From NCBI GenBank assembly GCA_033439255.1, contig CM065880.1, forward strand, positions 930,001 through 994,000: a stretch of DNA of 64,000 nt, written 5' to 3'. The notes under the pieces were generated by a model, which saw only the letters and a list, made by a program, of their open reading frames with translations, was not told where the DNA came from and made no database searches. Below, piece by piece: positions 12,408 through 24,075 of this stretch. The position numbers and the translations under genes are program-made. The stretch comes from Hericium rajendrae. Lineage: Eukaryota > Basidiomycota > Agaricomycetes > Russulales > Hericiaceae. Within the stretch, counting starts at the first letter, position 1. Every line of letters begins with the position of its first letter.

Positions 12408-15400
12408 TCAAGCGACGGTCACACCAGTCGCGAGGGTACCCTGGCCACGCTCCGGATCGTTCATACGGTGCACACGAACGGTGGTGCCGACATGGATGCT
12501 CTGCATGTTCTGTGGCGTAATCAAGATGTACTGCTTCCCGTCAGAAGAGTTGGCAGTGTCAATCTGAAGCGAGCGATCAGAGTGTGCCGCAGGTTATGAT
12601 GCAGGTGTACGCACCATCATTTTCATACTGATACGGCGATTGACGGCATCCATGAATACGTCGAACTCATCTGTGGCGAAGATAAGCGTTATGAGGGAAG
12701 ATCGGTGTGAAGGAACGTACCGAGGCAACGGATGGGACTGCCAATGGATTCCCACATGGCTAGCAACAAACAAATGGTTGCGAATGACTTCTCTCCACCG
12801 CTGAGAGCGCGAGGGTCTTTGTCGCGGTTACCTCCTTGGGTATTGTTCAGATCATCCGTTTGGACCTACGCTCTTGAGTTAGCCATATTAAGCCGATTGT
12901 ATAGCAGCATACGAACCTTGAGCTGCAATGTACCGTCGGCGTGGTTGAAGACGACCTTCCCGAAATATCCACGATTAGAGAGATGGTATTGGAAGACGAC
13001 TTTGCAACGGAACGCGATATGCCGACGGAAGTCATACCACTTCTCCAATCGAGTCCGAAGAGACTGCTTCAAAGCCTGTGTACGAAACAGATGATCAGCT
13101 CCCGTTCACACGAAAGATCATGATATCGACGGACCTTGTTCAGAGCGATCATGCTCTTGAGATCCTTCTGTGCGCTCTCCAAAGCAGCCTGTGCCTTATT
13201 CACCTCAATGGTCATCTCCTCGACCGTAGCTCCGTGCCTATGCGGAAAGTCAGCCAACTGAAGAAGCGGTGTAAATGATTGCAATACTTCTTCTCGCGCT
13301 CCTCTAGGGCTTTCTTGACCGAGTTCAGCTGGAGTTCGACCTCAGCAGCTTTACGAGGGTTCTCGACACGCTCGCAGTATTCCAGAGCCTTGCTGGTCCA
13401 CAACTAAAACGCCGGTGTGAGTCCGAGCGGACGAGCGTCATATAGAAAGGACGGTACCTCAAACTCTTCTTGCACTGTCTGGACCACAGCCTCGATTGTT
13501 TTGACCTTCTCTTGTTCGCTCGCCAGTTTGCTAGCCCAATGCTTTTGCTCATTCTGCGCCCTGACACGTTCCTCCGCCGCATCTTCGACCTTGGACTATA
13601 GAGCGATGATGGATAAGTATCAGCCACCTACTCAACGTCAACGATATACTTACCGTGGCAGCCTTCCGCGTCTCGTCGAACTGGTTAATCTCAGCCTTGA
13701 TTCTATCTTTCTCTTCCAAAAGAGGCTTCATCTTTCCCTCGACCTCGACGATCTGGTCAGCGATGGCTCGGAACTGCCCTAGAAGGTTCTCTCTTTCCGA
13801 TATTTGATCCTAAAGTATCACGTATGTCGTAAGCATACCTTCTTGTCAGCGCAGCGGTGTAAATGTAATACCTCGAGAGCCCCATCATAACCAGCCGATT
13901 GCAGCTGCCGATTATCGTTGATCTCGTTCTGCAGCGAGTCCCGAGTGTGCTTCAACGCCGCCTCCTTGCGAAAAAGGGCACGTTGTTGACTCTGCAACAC
14001 AAGTTTAATCGAAACTCTACGCAGAACCCGAGAATGAAGACGCACCTCTAGAGCTTGATTGGCCTTCTGGACCTCATTCACCGCCTGTCTATATCCACCC
14101 ATCTTACGGTTAATCTCTTGACATTGCTGCTCTGCTTGTTGTAGCTCTTCCTGCCAATGCCTGCACAAAGAGAAATTTAGTCAGGTACAAAAACTGGAGC
14201 CATAGTCGTACTTTATCTGCACCGCCGCATTTTGATTGGTGAAGTATGCATTTCGATGGTCCGAAGGCTTGATGACAGTGAGCGGCGACGATTGGCCACC
14301 TCCATCGCTGAAATCATATACATCAAGGACGAGCTATTGCGCACGAGAAAATACAACATACCCGAATCGCTGGACACGGTACTGATCTTTGGCAGTATAG
14401 CACATACCACCGTGAGGAAGCGTTAACAGCATCCTATCGGCTTCACTACGCGTCGGAGCCAACATCACACTTTCAATACTAGCACTGTTTATAAGTCTAC
14501 GGAGGACCCGCTGGTCTGAGACCTGAAATGATATATCCGGTTAGAAATACGGCGGGTTCACCACATACTGGCTTACCTCTATGGCGCGAAGGACTGTCGT
14601 ATACCCTGCGGGCGGCTCTCCCCGACTGTAATCGAACAGGTCGACCTCAGAGACCACGACATTAATGTTCTGACTGTTATTCAATTAGTTGGTGAAGAGT
14701 GCAGAGAGTCTACGAGGAGATAATACTGACTTGCCGGTCCGATTCAGCAGATTCTTCAAGGCATTGCGATCGCGATGGTCTGTCACGGCAAACGTCGACA
14801 TGAGGCCTCCAAGGACGTGCCGCAGAGGAACAGCCCATAGCTCGGGTTCCTTGGCCTTGATGTACCTTCCGAACGGACCGATAGGTTTCTCCCCATGCCA
14901 TTGCATACGATCGATGTCACCAAGTACACGCTCCATGTCTCGACCATACACCGACAGGGAGCTCTTCTGCTGGTCCCGGCAACGGCGAATCTGTTCGTCG
15001 CACTCCTGTACACGATGCCGAGCTGCGGCGAGTTCCTGCTCACTATTGCCAGAGTCGTTTCTGATGGCATTCATCTCCTCGCGCTTCTGGCGTATTTCAT
15101 CCACAACTTTCGTGAGGTTCTCTTTCGCCTCTTGGTGATCTATCCTCGCCTGTTGGAACCGTGCGTCGAGGTCGTTCCGCTTTTCTTCAGTAAGAGCAGC
15201 AGCCTTGGCATTCTCCTCGGCAAGCTGCTTTTCGATTTTCGCAATGGCTGTCTTCGTTATGTGGAGATTTTGCGCAACCAGTCGCTGATCGCCCTATGGA
15301 TCCATGAAAGTCGTCAGGCGAGACCAAGCGATCTAAGATGAAACATTACCTTAAGCTGGGTATCCTCATTCCTCAGAGCGCGAATCTGCGCCTGGATCTC

Positions 15401-17191
15401 ATTGTGCTTCATTTGAAGATGGTCGACGTTACCCAGGCCCTGATGCTCTTCTTCATATGTCGTAACCTTCTGCGTAGCCGCTTGGAACTTGGCCTACAAA
15501 GTGGATTTCGATATTCGCCTAAAGCAATGCGTAAATGAGATATGAGATACTGACCTCGGCCGCATCCAAACTATCTTGGATGCGAGGCAAACGGCTCGCC
15601 GCCTTCGTATGCTCAGCAACCTTGGCTCGTAGTTCCTGAATACGCTTTTGGCGTCAACGGTGTGATGAAACATCTATGGCAAAAAGAAAATTGACCTCTT
15701 CCTTAGTAGCCACATGGGCCCACGCAAGCTCTTTCTTAAGTTCATCAGCCTTATGTCTTTGTTCCCTTGCCTTGGATGCCTCCTGGAATCGCGCGGATAC
15801 TTCCTTGTAGTGCTCCTGCAAATCCGGAAGAGCCTCCTTCTTGCGCAAAAGGACCTTGTCCGTCTGTGAGATGTTCTCGAGACATGTCTCGTATTCCTCA
15901 CTCAGCTGGCTTAGCTGAGTGCCGCGCAGGAAGAACTGACGAAAAGGCGATAAGCGATTATATTCTACGACCTATGATGTCATTTACCTTGTACTTGTCC
16001 GACGGATGAGAAGCGCTCAGGAATTGTCTAGAGAACCGACGGTCAAAAAGCCGAGATAAAAAGCCGAGCGCTAAAGATGTACCTAGCAGCGTCTATCGCC
16101 AGTAGATCAGTACAAGGTCGACGCGGATGTACATAACATATTCACCTTGGGTAAGAACGTTCATTGGATTGTCAACCTGGATATTCATGTGATCGCAGAT
16201 AGCAGACAATTCCTCCTTCTTGGTCGAGACCGTTTTGCCCTCTTTGCTCTTGATCTTGTATGACGACCCGCCCTCCTTGGTAAAGGTACGCGTAACGATG
16301 ATGCTATCTCCATATACATCATGCTTGTATGCTTCGTCGCCCTGATTCTTAAGCTGTACAGTGACTTGCGCGACACTGAAAGTAATGACACGTCAAGTCA
16401 GTCCAAGGTCAGTGGCAAGGCCACGATACGGAACATGCCTTTGACCCTCGCGAATAAACGACTTTAGGCCATTTCCACGGCCCGTCGCGGTCGCTTTGCC
16501 TCCGAGGGCGACTGTGATTGCTGACAGAACGGCGCTTTTGCCACCTAGATAATTGTAAACATACACGCACGCGAAGACGCCTCGGGACGCGCCCAATGGA
16601 CTAAAAATATAGACTAACTTCCGTTATGACCTACAACAACAATAATGAGAACATGTTGACCGCAAAGCGTAGAACGACTCACCAATAATAAAGTTGATTT
16701 GAGGACCAAGTTTGAAGACCAGGTACTTATGGCACATGAACTGATGCATCTCGATCATCTCAATGACACCGAATTTCGCAACACCCTGAAGCGGAAGACG
16801 CGATTAAGATCTAATCATCAGCGAGAGAGCAATATGATTATGGACTTACACCTTGAAGCTTGGTCTTATTGCGGATAGAGTTACGGATGCTTTCCTCATG
16901 CTCCTGTTCGAACCGAGCTTGAGCCTCCTCAGTGTCTTGGGCGTTCTGATCGCCAGACTGCACGATGTCGTTCGCGTCGTCTCCGAGATCAAGGTCGACG
17001 TCCTCTTCATCTTGATTCTGTCTACGCCGAGCCCTAGGCCTTGCTACTTGAGTGTGTTGACTGGATTCGGCCTGATACTCGATAACTTCAGGCTCGTGCT
17101 GGTCGAACCGCGCGCGTTTGGGCTGCACGCCAGAGCTGCTGCCTTCCTCTCTATCTTCACTGTCGCTGTCTACGGCGCGGCGTTTGGCCAT
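12408..17191 (-). CDS. SMC6: Structural maintenance of chromosomes protein 6
   Basis: Core ATPase of the Smc5/6 complex, which acts in homologous-recombination repair, replication-fork stability and, through Nse2, SUMO ligation. The N-terminus (MAKRRAVDSDSEDREEGSSS) is acidic and disordered. The P-loop is split over three exons: FIIG, a 12-nt exon, and SGKSAVLSAITVALGG, giving GHNGSGKS. Downstream come MNVLTQDAARQFLSASHPSD (conserved Smc6 motif), long coiled-coil heptads (about 15.9-14.9 kb), a hinge region (GPFGRYIKAKEPELWAVPL, about 14.8 kb), the return coiled coil, and the C-terminal head with DPRALSGGEKSFATICLLLA (signature) and IRCLDEFDVFMDAVNRR (Walker B). The end ATGVTVA stops at 12408. 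Roughly fifteen introns. Size (about 1,150 residues) fits. The start at 17191 is the ATG of the acidic leader; 13 in-frame residues lie further upstream. Confidence 0.95.
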
Positions 17192-17732
17192 GATGAAGAA
17201 GACGGGACGTTGGAGAGGGATGAAAGACAAAAAGGATCGCGCTGCGGGACGCGACGCGACACGCGCATATCAAGGACAAACAAAGCGCACGTGTGCTCTA
17301 TTCACGACTGTGGCGTCGGCGAACGGCTGACACTTTGCTTCAACATTGTTGTACATCTGCGCACAGACCGCGTCTTACAGAAAAATTTCGTTGACAACAT
17401 TGTCACGTCGGCCTTGCCTACGCTTGCAAGCTGTCTTTTTGAAACATGCTTGGCGTGAAACCGCGTGAGATTACAGAGTAACAGATGGTAACGGAAGGAT
17501 ATATTTGGCAACGGGCGAGTTAGCCGAGGACGTTCTTCGAAAAGAGACGGGTTGATCAGGACCGTCGCTCTGAGTCTCTCTTCTCCCCATTTTCTTCTCA
17601 TCTCTTTTCTTGTTTCTCGGGCTGTTTGTAGCCCTCTCTTCTCTCTTCAGCCTCGACTTACGAGGCAGCCACTCGCTCTAGGTCCCTTTCATTTTATCTT
17701 TACCCCCCTCGGAACAAGTTCTAGCGGTTCGA
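17192..17732. promoter_or_regulatory. Divergent promoter region, SMC6 and membrane protein
   Basis: About 540 bp between two divergent start codons. A pyrimidine-rich stretch (about 17575-17650, repeated TTCTC/CTCTC) precedes the plus-strand gene, a usual fungal promoter/5' UTR feature. No named site is claimed. Confidence 0.55.
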
Positions 17733-19090
17733 ATGGCCCAGATCACCTACACCAACCCCCCTCTCGCTGGAAGACCGCCGTTCGCGACCGACGAGCCAGA
17801 CTCGATCTATGAGCAAAGAGATCAGTACCAGCCTGCACTGCGACAGCCTAAGGAACCACACGCAGACGCTAGAAGTTCAGCCTACAATCAGTAAGTGTTG
17901 TTCTCGGTATGACCATGGCTTCGTTTTCGACCAGGCTTCTCACAGTTACGACGCATACCTCGATGGCGACAACCGACAATCCGGAGTCGGTGCCCTCGGC
18001 ATAGGCCTCATGAACGGAGACATGGATGACGACGACGACGACGACGACGATTTCCGGCAAGGCAAGAATGCTGCTCTCGCCGCTGCGACCAACAACCGCC
18101 AGCAACAGCAGCAGATGCCTCTCGCCGCCCCTCGACCCGGCTATGCTGCTCCCATCGCGGCCCTCAATCTGTCACGCCCTCCCGCATCTGCCTCCCCGGA
18201 AGGCCGTCAGCCGACTCAGTCCACCGCCCAGCTCCCGGCCGCCTTGCGCCCCGCTGGTTCCAACTCCTCAGGCATGTCGGGAGCCATCCGCGCGCCCCCT
18301 CCTGCAGCCATGATGCGCCCGATCCCGGCACCCATTTCCGTCCCAAGCACACCGCACCCTCTTCCCCCGACCATGACTCCAATCACACCTTTCTTCGCCC
18401 GTCCTGCAAAGGTCGAGCAGCAGCGTGACGTCAGATGGGGCCCTAAGCCCATCATGCGCAGTGATTCGGAGGAGACGCTTATTCCCAAGTCGCGTCCCGG
18501 AGGTAAAGGCGATGACTTCTGGAGGCGCTTCAGCATGATCGCCAAGGAGGAGAATCAGAAGCCCTCTTCTCAGAAGCAAAGGTTCGTTCCTCGTTTCACG
18601 CATGCCGGCATCCACTGACACGTTGTGTCATAGTGTCTGGCTTCGCAAGAACATGGATGGCACTACTCGCCTGTCGCGTTGGGTGTGGATCGTCACCGTT
18701 CTGCTCCTGGCTGTGAGTGGTCCAGGTCCCCCGCTTGAATGTATTCTGATCCTTCCCTTGATGTAGTGTATCGGATTGGCCATCGGCCTTGGCTGGTACG
18801 CGTCGCACACGCATCCGAACACTCCCCATTCGGCTCCAAAGACCTTTGGCGGCTCCGCCAATGAACACGGCGCCGTGGCGCAGGCCCCGGATGCAGTAGA
18901 TACCGACGGCTCTACTTCGCACCACGTTTCCCCCACCAATACTGTCGCACGTCGCTACGACATGCCCGACCCGGTCCCCACAATCGAGGCTTTCAACATC
19001 GTCCTCCCGCATGCTCCGTCGGGCGTGCATCGCTCAGCCTCAAACCGGCGTCATCGGCGGCACGCGCATCTCAACCGCACCACCTACTGA
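17733..19090 (+). CDS. Single-pass membrane protein with long Pro-rich cytosolic N-terminus, function unknown
   Basis: Begins MAQITYTNPPLAGRPPFATD; after a first intron the frame resumes YDAYLDGDNRQSG, an Asp run (nine Asp after MNGDM, from a GAC/GAT repeat at about 18025-18050), QQQQQM, and a long Pro/Ala/Ser-rich stretch with TPITPFFARPAKVEQQRDVR. The segment GKGDDFWRRFSMIAKEENQK is followed by an intron and VWLRKNMDGTTRLSRWVWIV, continuing TVLLLACIGLAIGLGWY: one transmembrane helix near the C-terminus. The luminal tail of about 100 residues ends HRRHAHLNRTTY. No catalytic domain was recognised; the layout is that of a type II or tail-proximal anchored protein. The ATG at 17733 was chosen because the longer frame from 17809 is out of register with the conserved region. 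Confidence 0.78.
18025..18052 (+). repeat. GAC-type trinucleotide repeat coding poly-Asp
   Basis: A run of GAC/GAT codons gives nine consecutive Asp residues inside the membrane protein. Such repeats are prone to slippage and length variation. Confidence 0.9.
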
Positions 19091-19763
19091 CCACTCTCAT
19101 CAACCCTGCCTACCTCTGGGATTGCGCCCTCTTACCACGGATACCCTTCCCGTCCGCTCATTACACACGGTTAAATTATTGTTCCTAGCACATCCACTTC
19201 CATTCCTCTTCACACTTGGATACCCATACCTTCATCTGGGCACTTACCCTTTTATTACGCCACGACGTGCTTGCCTCTCAGTTTCGTTTCAGGGACATGC
19301 CGCAGCTCTTACCGGCATTTTTCGGCTTAATCTTACGCTTGGCTCTACTTGCATTCCGGTCGCCCGCTGTTGTGCGCACCGTCACGATGTACTTACTTAC
19401 CCTTCCTTGAATCCTTTACCTCTATTAATGAGATGGAAAAAGTGTATGAACATGTCAGGTGCTGTGAGACACGAAATGGACGGCAAATCAACATTGAGTA
19501 AATAGGATTATAATGGTATCGGCCTAAGTTATGTAGGGAGCCAAACGTCGCCAAAAGCTATCTCTACATGATGGGTGATACAGTTACTTGACAATTGCAG
19601 CAGATGAATGGAATGAGCATAATGGGCATGTCAGCGTAATAGGATGAGCAAGAAAGTGAATGCGAATAGACGATGAAATCTAGCAATAAAAGTAAACTCA
19701 GGCCAACCAGATAGATGAATCCATGCTAGAGCAACGAGCGCAATACAAATAACACGAAACAGT
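19091..19763. other. Convergent 3' intergenic spacer
   Basis: Lies between the stops of the membrane protein (+) and the SUMO protease (-). A 164-codon plus-strand frame (19011-19505) overlaps the upstream gene's end in another frame and has no domain. Confidence 0.6.
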
Positions 19764-22700
19764 TCAGGGTCCTCCTCGTCTCTGGATGAGTTTCCGCTTG
19801 GCCGGCGGCTTCGGGTCCGGCTCGACCTCCTCCATGACGATGTCCGAGTCCGAGTCGCTAGCAGACACAGCGGGCGTCGCTTTCTCTCCGCTGGCCTCCC
19901 TTTCCGTGCTCTCTTTCTTCTTCTGCTCCTCTTTCTCGGCGCGAAGCCGCTTCCACTCGTCGGAGAGAGAACGGATGCGCACGGTCAGCTCGTCACGGAA
20001 GGTCCCGACAGATGTACCTCCCCAGTGCTCGTGAGGACCGCCTTTGCCCTTCTTCTTTGACGGCTGTTCCTGCAAACGATTCGCATGATCAGTTGTCATT
20101 ACCAGAACCGAGTGAACGGGAAACATGCATTGATGATCTTGACAGAGAGCTCTGGGTCGTTCATGAAGGTGTGCGCAAAGTGCAGCAGGTATACGCCACA
20201 ATCACAAAAATTGGGCTGAGAAGGTACCTGGAACGGAAAAGTGGTGAGTATCCGCGATGAAAAAGGACAATTCTCAATCTTACGTGGACTGTCTTGCCCT
20301 CCGCTGGTCTGGTCTTATCTCGATCCAAGCCTTTCTTGTCTGCAGCCTCCATCTGTAGATAGTTGGCAAGCCTTTTGACTGCCTGAGGGTGCGATGAATC
20401 GAGTGAATCGAACGTGAATATTTGCGTTCTACAAAAAGCATAAAACATGAGCTATCCGTTTCTCCATAATTCAACTTTCATTTCGCTCACCTAGGCGGTT
20501 TCTCCCTCTCTTCCGCAGAAAGGTCGATTGCTTCGATGTCCAGATTCGCCGTCGCAGAAGCAGATCCTGAGACAGAAGCAGAACCTGAGACAGATAACTC
20601 GGCTTTCTGCTTTCCCTTGTCCCGAGGCTTAGCTGTTCCATAGAATGAGGTAGTGGCGATGCCTGAGATCGAAGTAGAAGATGCCTCGGGTTCTTCGTCG
20701 TCAATTATGATGGGAACAGGCGCAGAGCTCTCGCGAGGAAGAGCACTTTGAGCGGCAACCGATGGTGACGAGGGATACTCTAGCTCCATATTGTCGAAGG
20801 TCGGGGATACCGTGGTATGGCCAGTAGCCGAAATGTTGCCTCCGCCCTCGGTCTCCGATGTGGACGTAGAGATGGTCAACTCCGGCTTCTGCGTCGATTC
20901 GGACTGAGAAGTCATCGAGATCATATTTTCGACGACGCTCTCATCCCCGACGTCTTGGGCATTCCCTGCCTCCGCAGAATCAGCTTCCGAATCTGCGACC
21001 CAGGAGGCAGAGCGCGAGCGACTGCAGGAGACAACATCCGGCACCATGGATGAGCGGACCGAGTCCGTTGGGACTGTGGACGGGGGAGAAGGTGGTCGCG
21101 TATCTTCGGGTTCGATCCCATGTATTCGAGTCGACCTTCGTACTGGGCCCATAGGTGCATCGTCTGGCGGCAACAGCACATATTCAGGATGCGATATGAT
21201 TGCCAGATACCAGTGTAAGCTAAGCAAAAGGTTTTCAGAGCGAGTGACTTCGGATTGGTAGATGCCTTACTGTTCGTTGATGGGGACAATGATGTACTTC
21301 TTCTGAAATATATCGATCTTGGATGTCCATTTCCGAACACTGTTGTAACCGTCTTCGGGTCTGATGCACAACATAAATTCTGGGCAAAACACATGAAAGG
21401 TCACCGGGACTCACTTCTTCGTCGACAATTTCTTGTAGAAAAACGAGCTGAACACATGGATCTGATCGGCAAGCTCAGGTTTAGTGTCGCGCAGTTCATT
21501 TAACCACAGCCTGATCATAGTTGGTGAGCCCGGCGATGACCTGGCACGGCAATGGTACTCACTTTAGACCGAACTCGATAATGGTGTCGTTCAAAAACTC
21601 CCCTGGTCTTAAGCGCCCGACGTCTGCGTTGGTAATGTTCAATGCTCCTGGTCCAGTCAGAGGATAGACCAATATACTAAAGGCGAAATAACAGGTACTT
21701 AGATGACTGGAAATTAGATATGGGATAGATGTCCGGATGCTTACAGCTCATCCGCATCCGGAACAGGGGAGGCTTGGGTTTCTGGTTGTTCTTCTTGGCC
21801 GGATATTCGTGTTGATCGACGGACAGCCTGACCTTTCTGCGGGGAGTCCCTGTGACATATGAGGCCATTGAGAAAAATTTCAGGGACTAACAGGGAGATA
21901 TGTACTTTGACACCTTAGATCGTAGTTTATGTCTGGGTCCGGGAATCAGCCGTGGGGTAGACGCCGGTGAAGACGGGGTATCGACATCCATATTAGCCGC
22001 CTTCCTCTTGACGATCTCAGCCTTCTGCTTTGCCGCGCTACAAGTCGCCTGCCAAACCGGGTTAGAGTGCCTAGGGAGCGTTAGACGTCGCAAGTCAGCA
22101 GAGTAGAAGTCATTACACCGTACAATTGGAGACGGTATAATTCAGACTTACACAATATACTCTTTCTTGGGCGATATTTTGACCAATAGCCTCAGGAGTC
22201 TTGTGTACGCATCTTGGTCCCATCCGGGGGCATCTGTCATGAATCTGAATACCAAGTCACCTCCGTATCGAGCATCTCCTGCGATGGAAATTCAGATGGG
22301 GCAACCATACGGTGAAAAGATACATACCACGCTCGAGTTCATGCCACCAGCGGCCCTTGCCCTGCATTGTTGACGATGATCTAATTTTGATCAGCGGAGG
22401 CTGTGGCCCGAGGCTCTGAAGGTTTGGCTATCAGCAAGAACTATATATAGCTTGGAAGGACGAACCTCTGCGTCCATATCCACGGCCGTGACTATATCTA
22501 TGGAACCCGGACTGAGCCTGGTGCAGAGAAGAGGAGTTTCCACGACGCTGTCCTTCAATGCAATATCTGCCGTTTCCTCATTCCAATCAAGCGCATATCG
22601 AGAGGACGAGACGTCCGCTGGGCTGTCCGGTACAACTCTGAACCCTACCGCACAACCGCTGAGGGGCAGCCTGGTTGGCTGTCGCTTCTTCGCCGGCTTT

Positions 22701-23849
22701 ACATAGTCTGTAGTCGACGTTGCAATAGGATCTCGATCCAATTTCGACTCTGGCGTCGATGGTGGCTTGTTGATCTTCAGCTGGGCCAGAGACGGCAATC
22801 AGACTGATTCCAATGAAGAACTAAAACTATGCACGAACTTTGGGCTTCATCGACGCTTTCACAGTTTGACTCGCTTGACTCTTGATTCGACGAGCTTGCT
22901 GGACTTGGTGGAGGTCGATTTTATTCGACTGTTCAAATTTGTCTACTTTAGGTTGTATGGGCTGGAATGTGGTCTGATGCGAAGGCGTGGACGCTCCTGG
23001 TCTTAACGGCTTGGATGAACTCGCGCCGGACACCGGCTCGTTGAACACGCTCGTGGAGCGTATGCTGTCTTCGTCGTCGCTACTTATCTCTTGAATAGAC
23101 GGCGCTCTCGCAAGTTTTGGCTTCTTATTCTGCAGTTGAGCCCGTAGCCCAGCAGTGAGCTTCCCGTCACCTTGCAGTTTTGAAGCTGTGCGTTCTGAAG
23201 AATTGCGTGCCGGCGAGTGGTACGAGTCGCGTCGACGAGAGGGACCTGGAACCGGCTCTGAAAACGAGTCTATAGGATCAGGAGAAGGACCCCGATCCAT
23301 AGGTTCTCCGATGTCTTCGTCGTCGGTTATGAAATGGATCTCTGGAGGTTGCGGTCTGAAAGGGTTCGTAGATCCGCCATTCGTAACAGGCTTGTCGAGT
23401 TTCTGCTTCTTCCTTGGCCGTCCTTCAGGATTGCTCTGAGCGAAATGCTTCGAGGTTGATGCGCGAGACGATGTTTCTTGCTGCTGTTTGTAAAAATTGA
23501 ACATAGTATTCTGCGCAGTAGGATTGCCGGTCTTCGGAGGTCTGGAAGAGGAAAGCCGAGCATAGGGAGTCAGGCCGTGACGCATCTCCCGCTGCGCCTG
23601 CGAGGCCAATCGTCAATATGTAGTTGGAAGTGTATCACAAGGACTCACTGGTGTCACTATGGGTGTTGGGCGTGCATTCTTCCAGTGACTAGACAAACAT
23701 CAATCCCATACGTCCTCTTTCGCTCGGATTACTAGCACTCACTCGCTTAAAGGGTTGGACGCATCCCGACGATTTGAAGGTGTCGAAAGGCCATTGGCAA
23801 TGGACGAAAACTCTGCAATACTGCGTTGGTCCTTGCTTGAAAGAGCCAT
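19764..23849 (-). CDS. Ulp2/SENP6-like SUMO protease (peptidase family C48)
   Basis: Cysteine protease that removes SUMO, in this subfamily preferentially trimming poly-SUMO chains in the nucleus. Start MALSSKDQRSIAEFSSIANG; an N-terminal half of about 700 residues is disordered, with basic clusters (GRPRKKQKLDK) and acidic/Ser segments (EISSDDEDS) that could be SUMO-interacting or nuclear-localisation motifs. The catalytic domain runs from LRPGEFLNDTIIEFGLKLWL through HVFSSFFYKKLS and KWTSKIDIFQKKYIIVPINE to YHWYLAIISHP (catalytic His), then an insertion of about 240 acidic, Ser-rich residues, then IFTFDSLDSSHPQAVKRLAN (Asp) and QPNFCDCGVYLLHFAHTF (Cys). The acidic C-terminal tail ends KRKLIQRRGGP. 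The large insertion between His and Asp resembles the split domain of SENP6/7. About ten introns. Confidence 0.9.
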
Positions 23850-24075
23850 AACGCAGGCATGAGACGAAAGAGAGATGTGGAGGAACAAGAGGTCGAATTG
23901 AATTGTTGCGGAGACGCGTGCTGTGGCCCGCGCCCGCCGCGCGACGTCCGACGTCACTCTCAAATAGGCAACTTGCGATAACTTATTCCCCGCCTTTCCT
24001 TCAGCAACTCTTCAGCGAATTTCTTCTCTCCGACCTCATGGCTTTGTGCCAGAGACGCTGTCATATCGGCACGAC

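Noticed and set aside
19011-19505. 164-codon plus-strand frame
   Set aside because: Starts inside the membrane protein in another frame and continues into its 3' UTR; no family.
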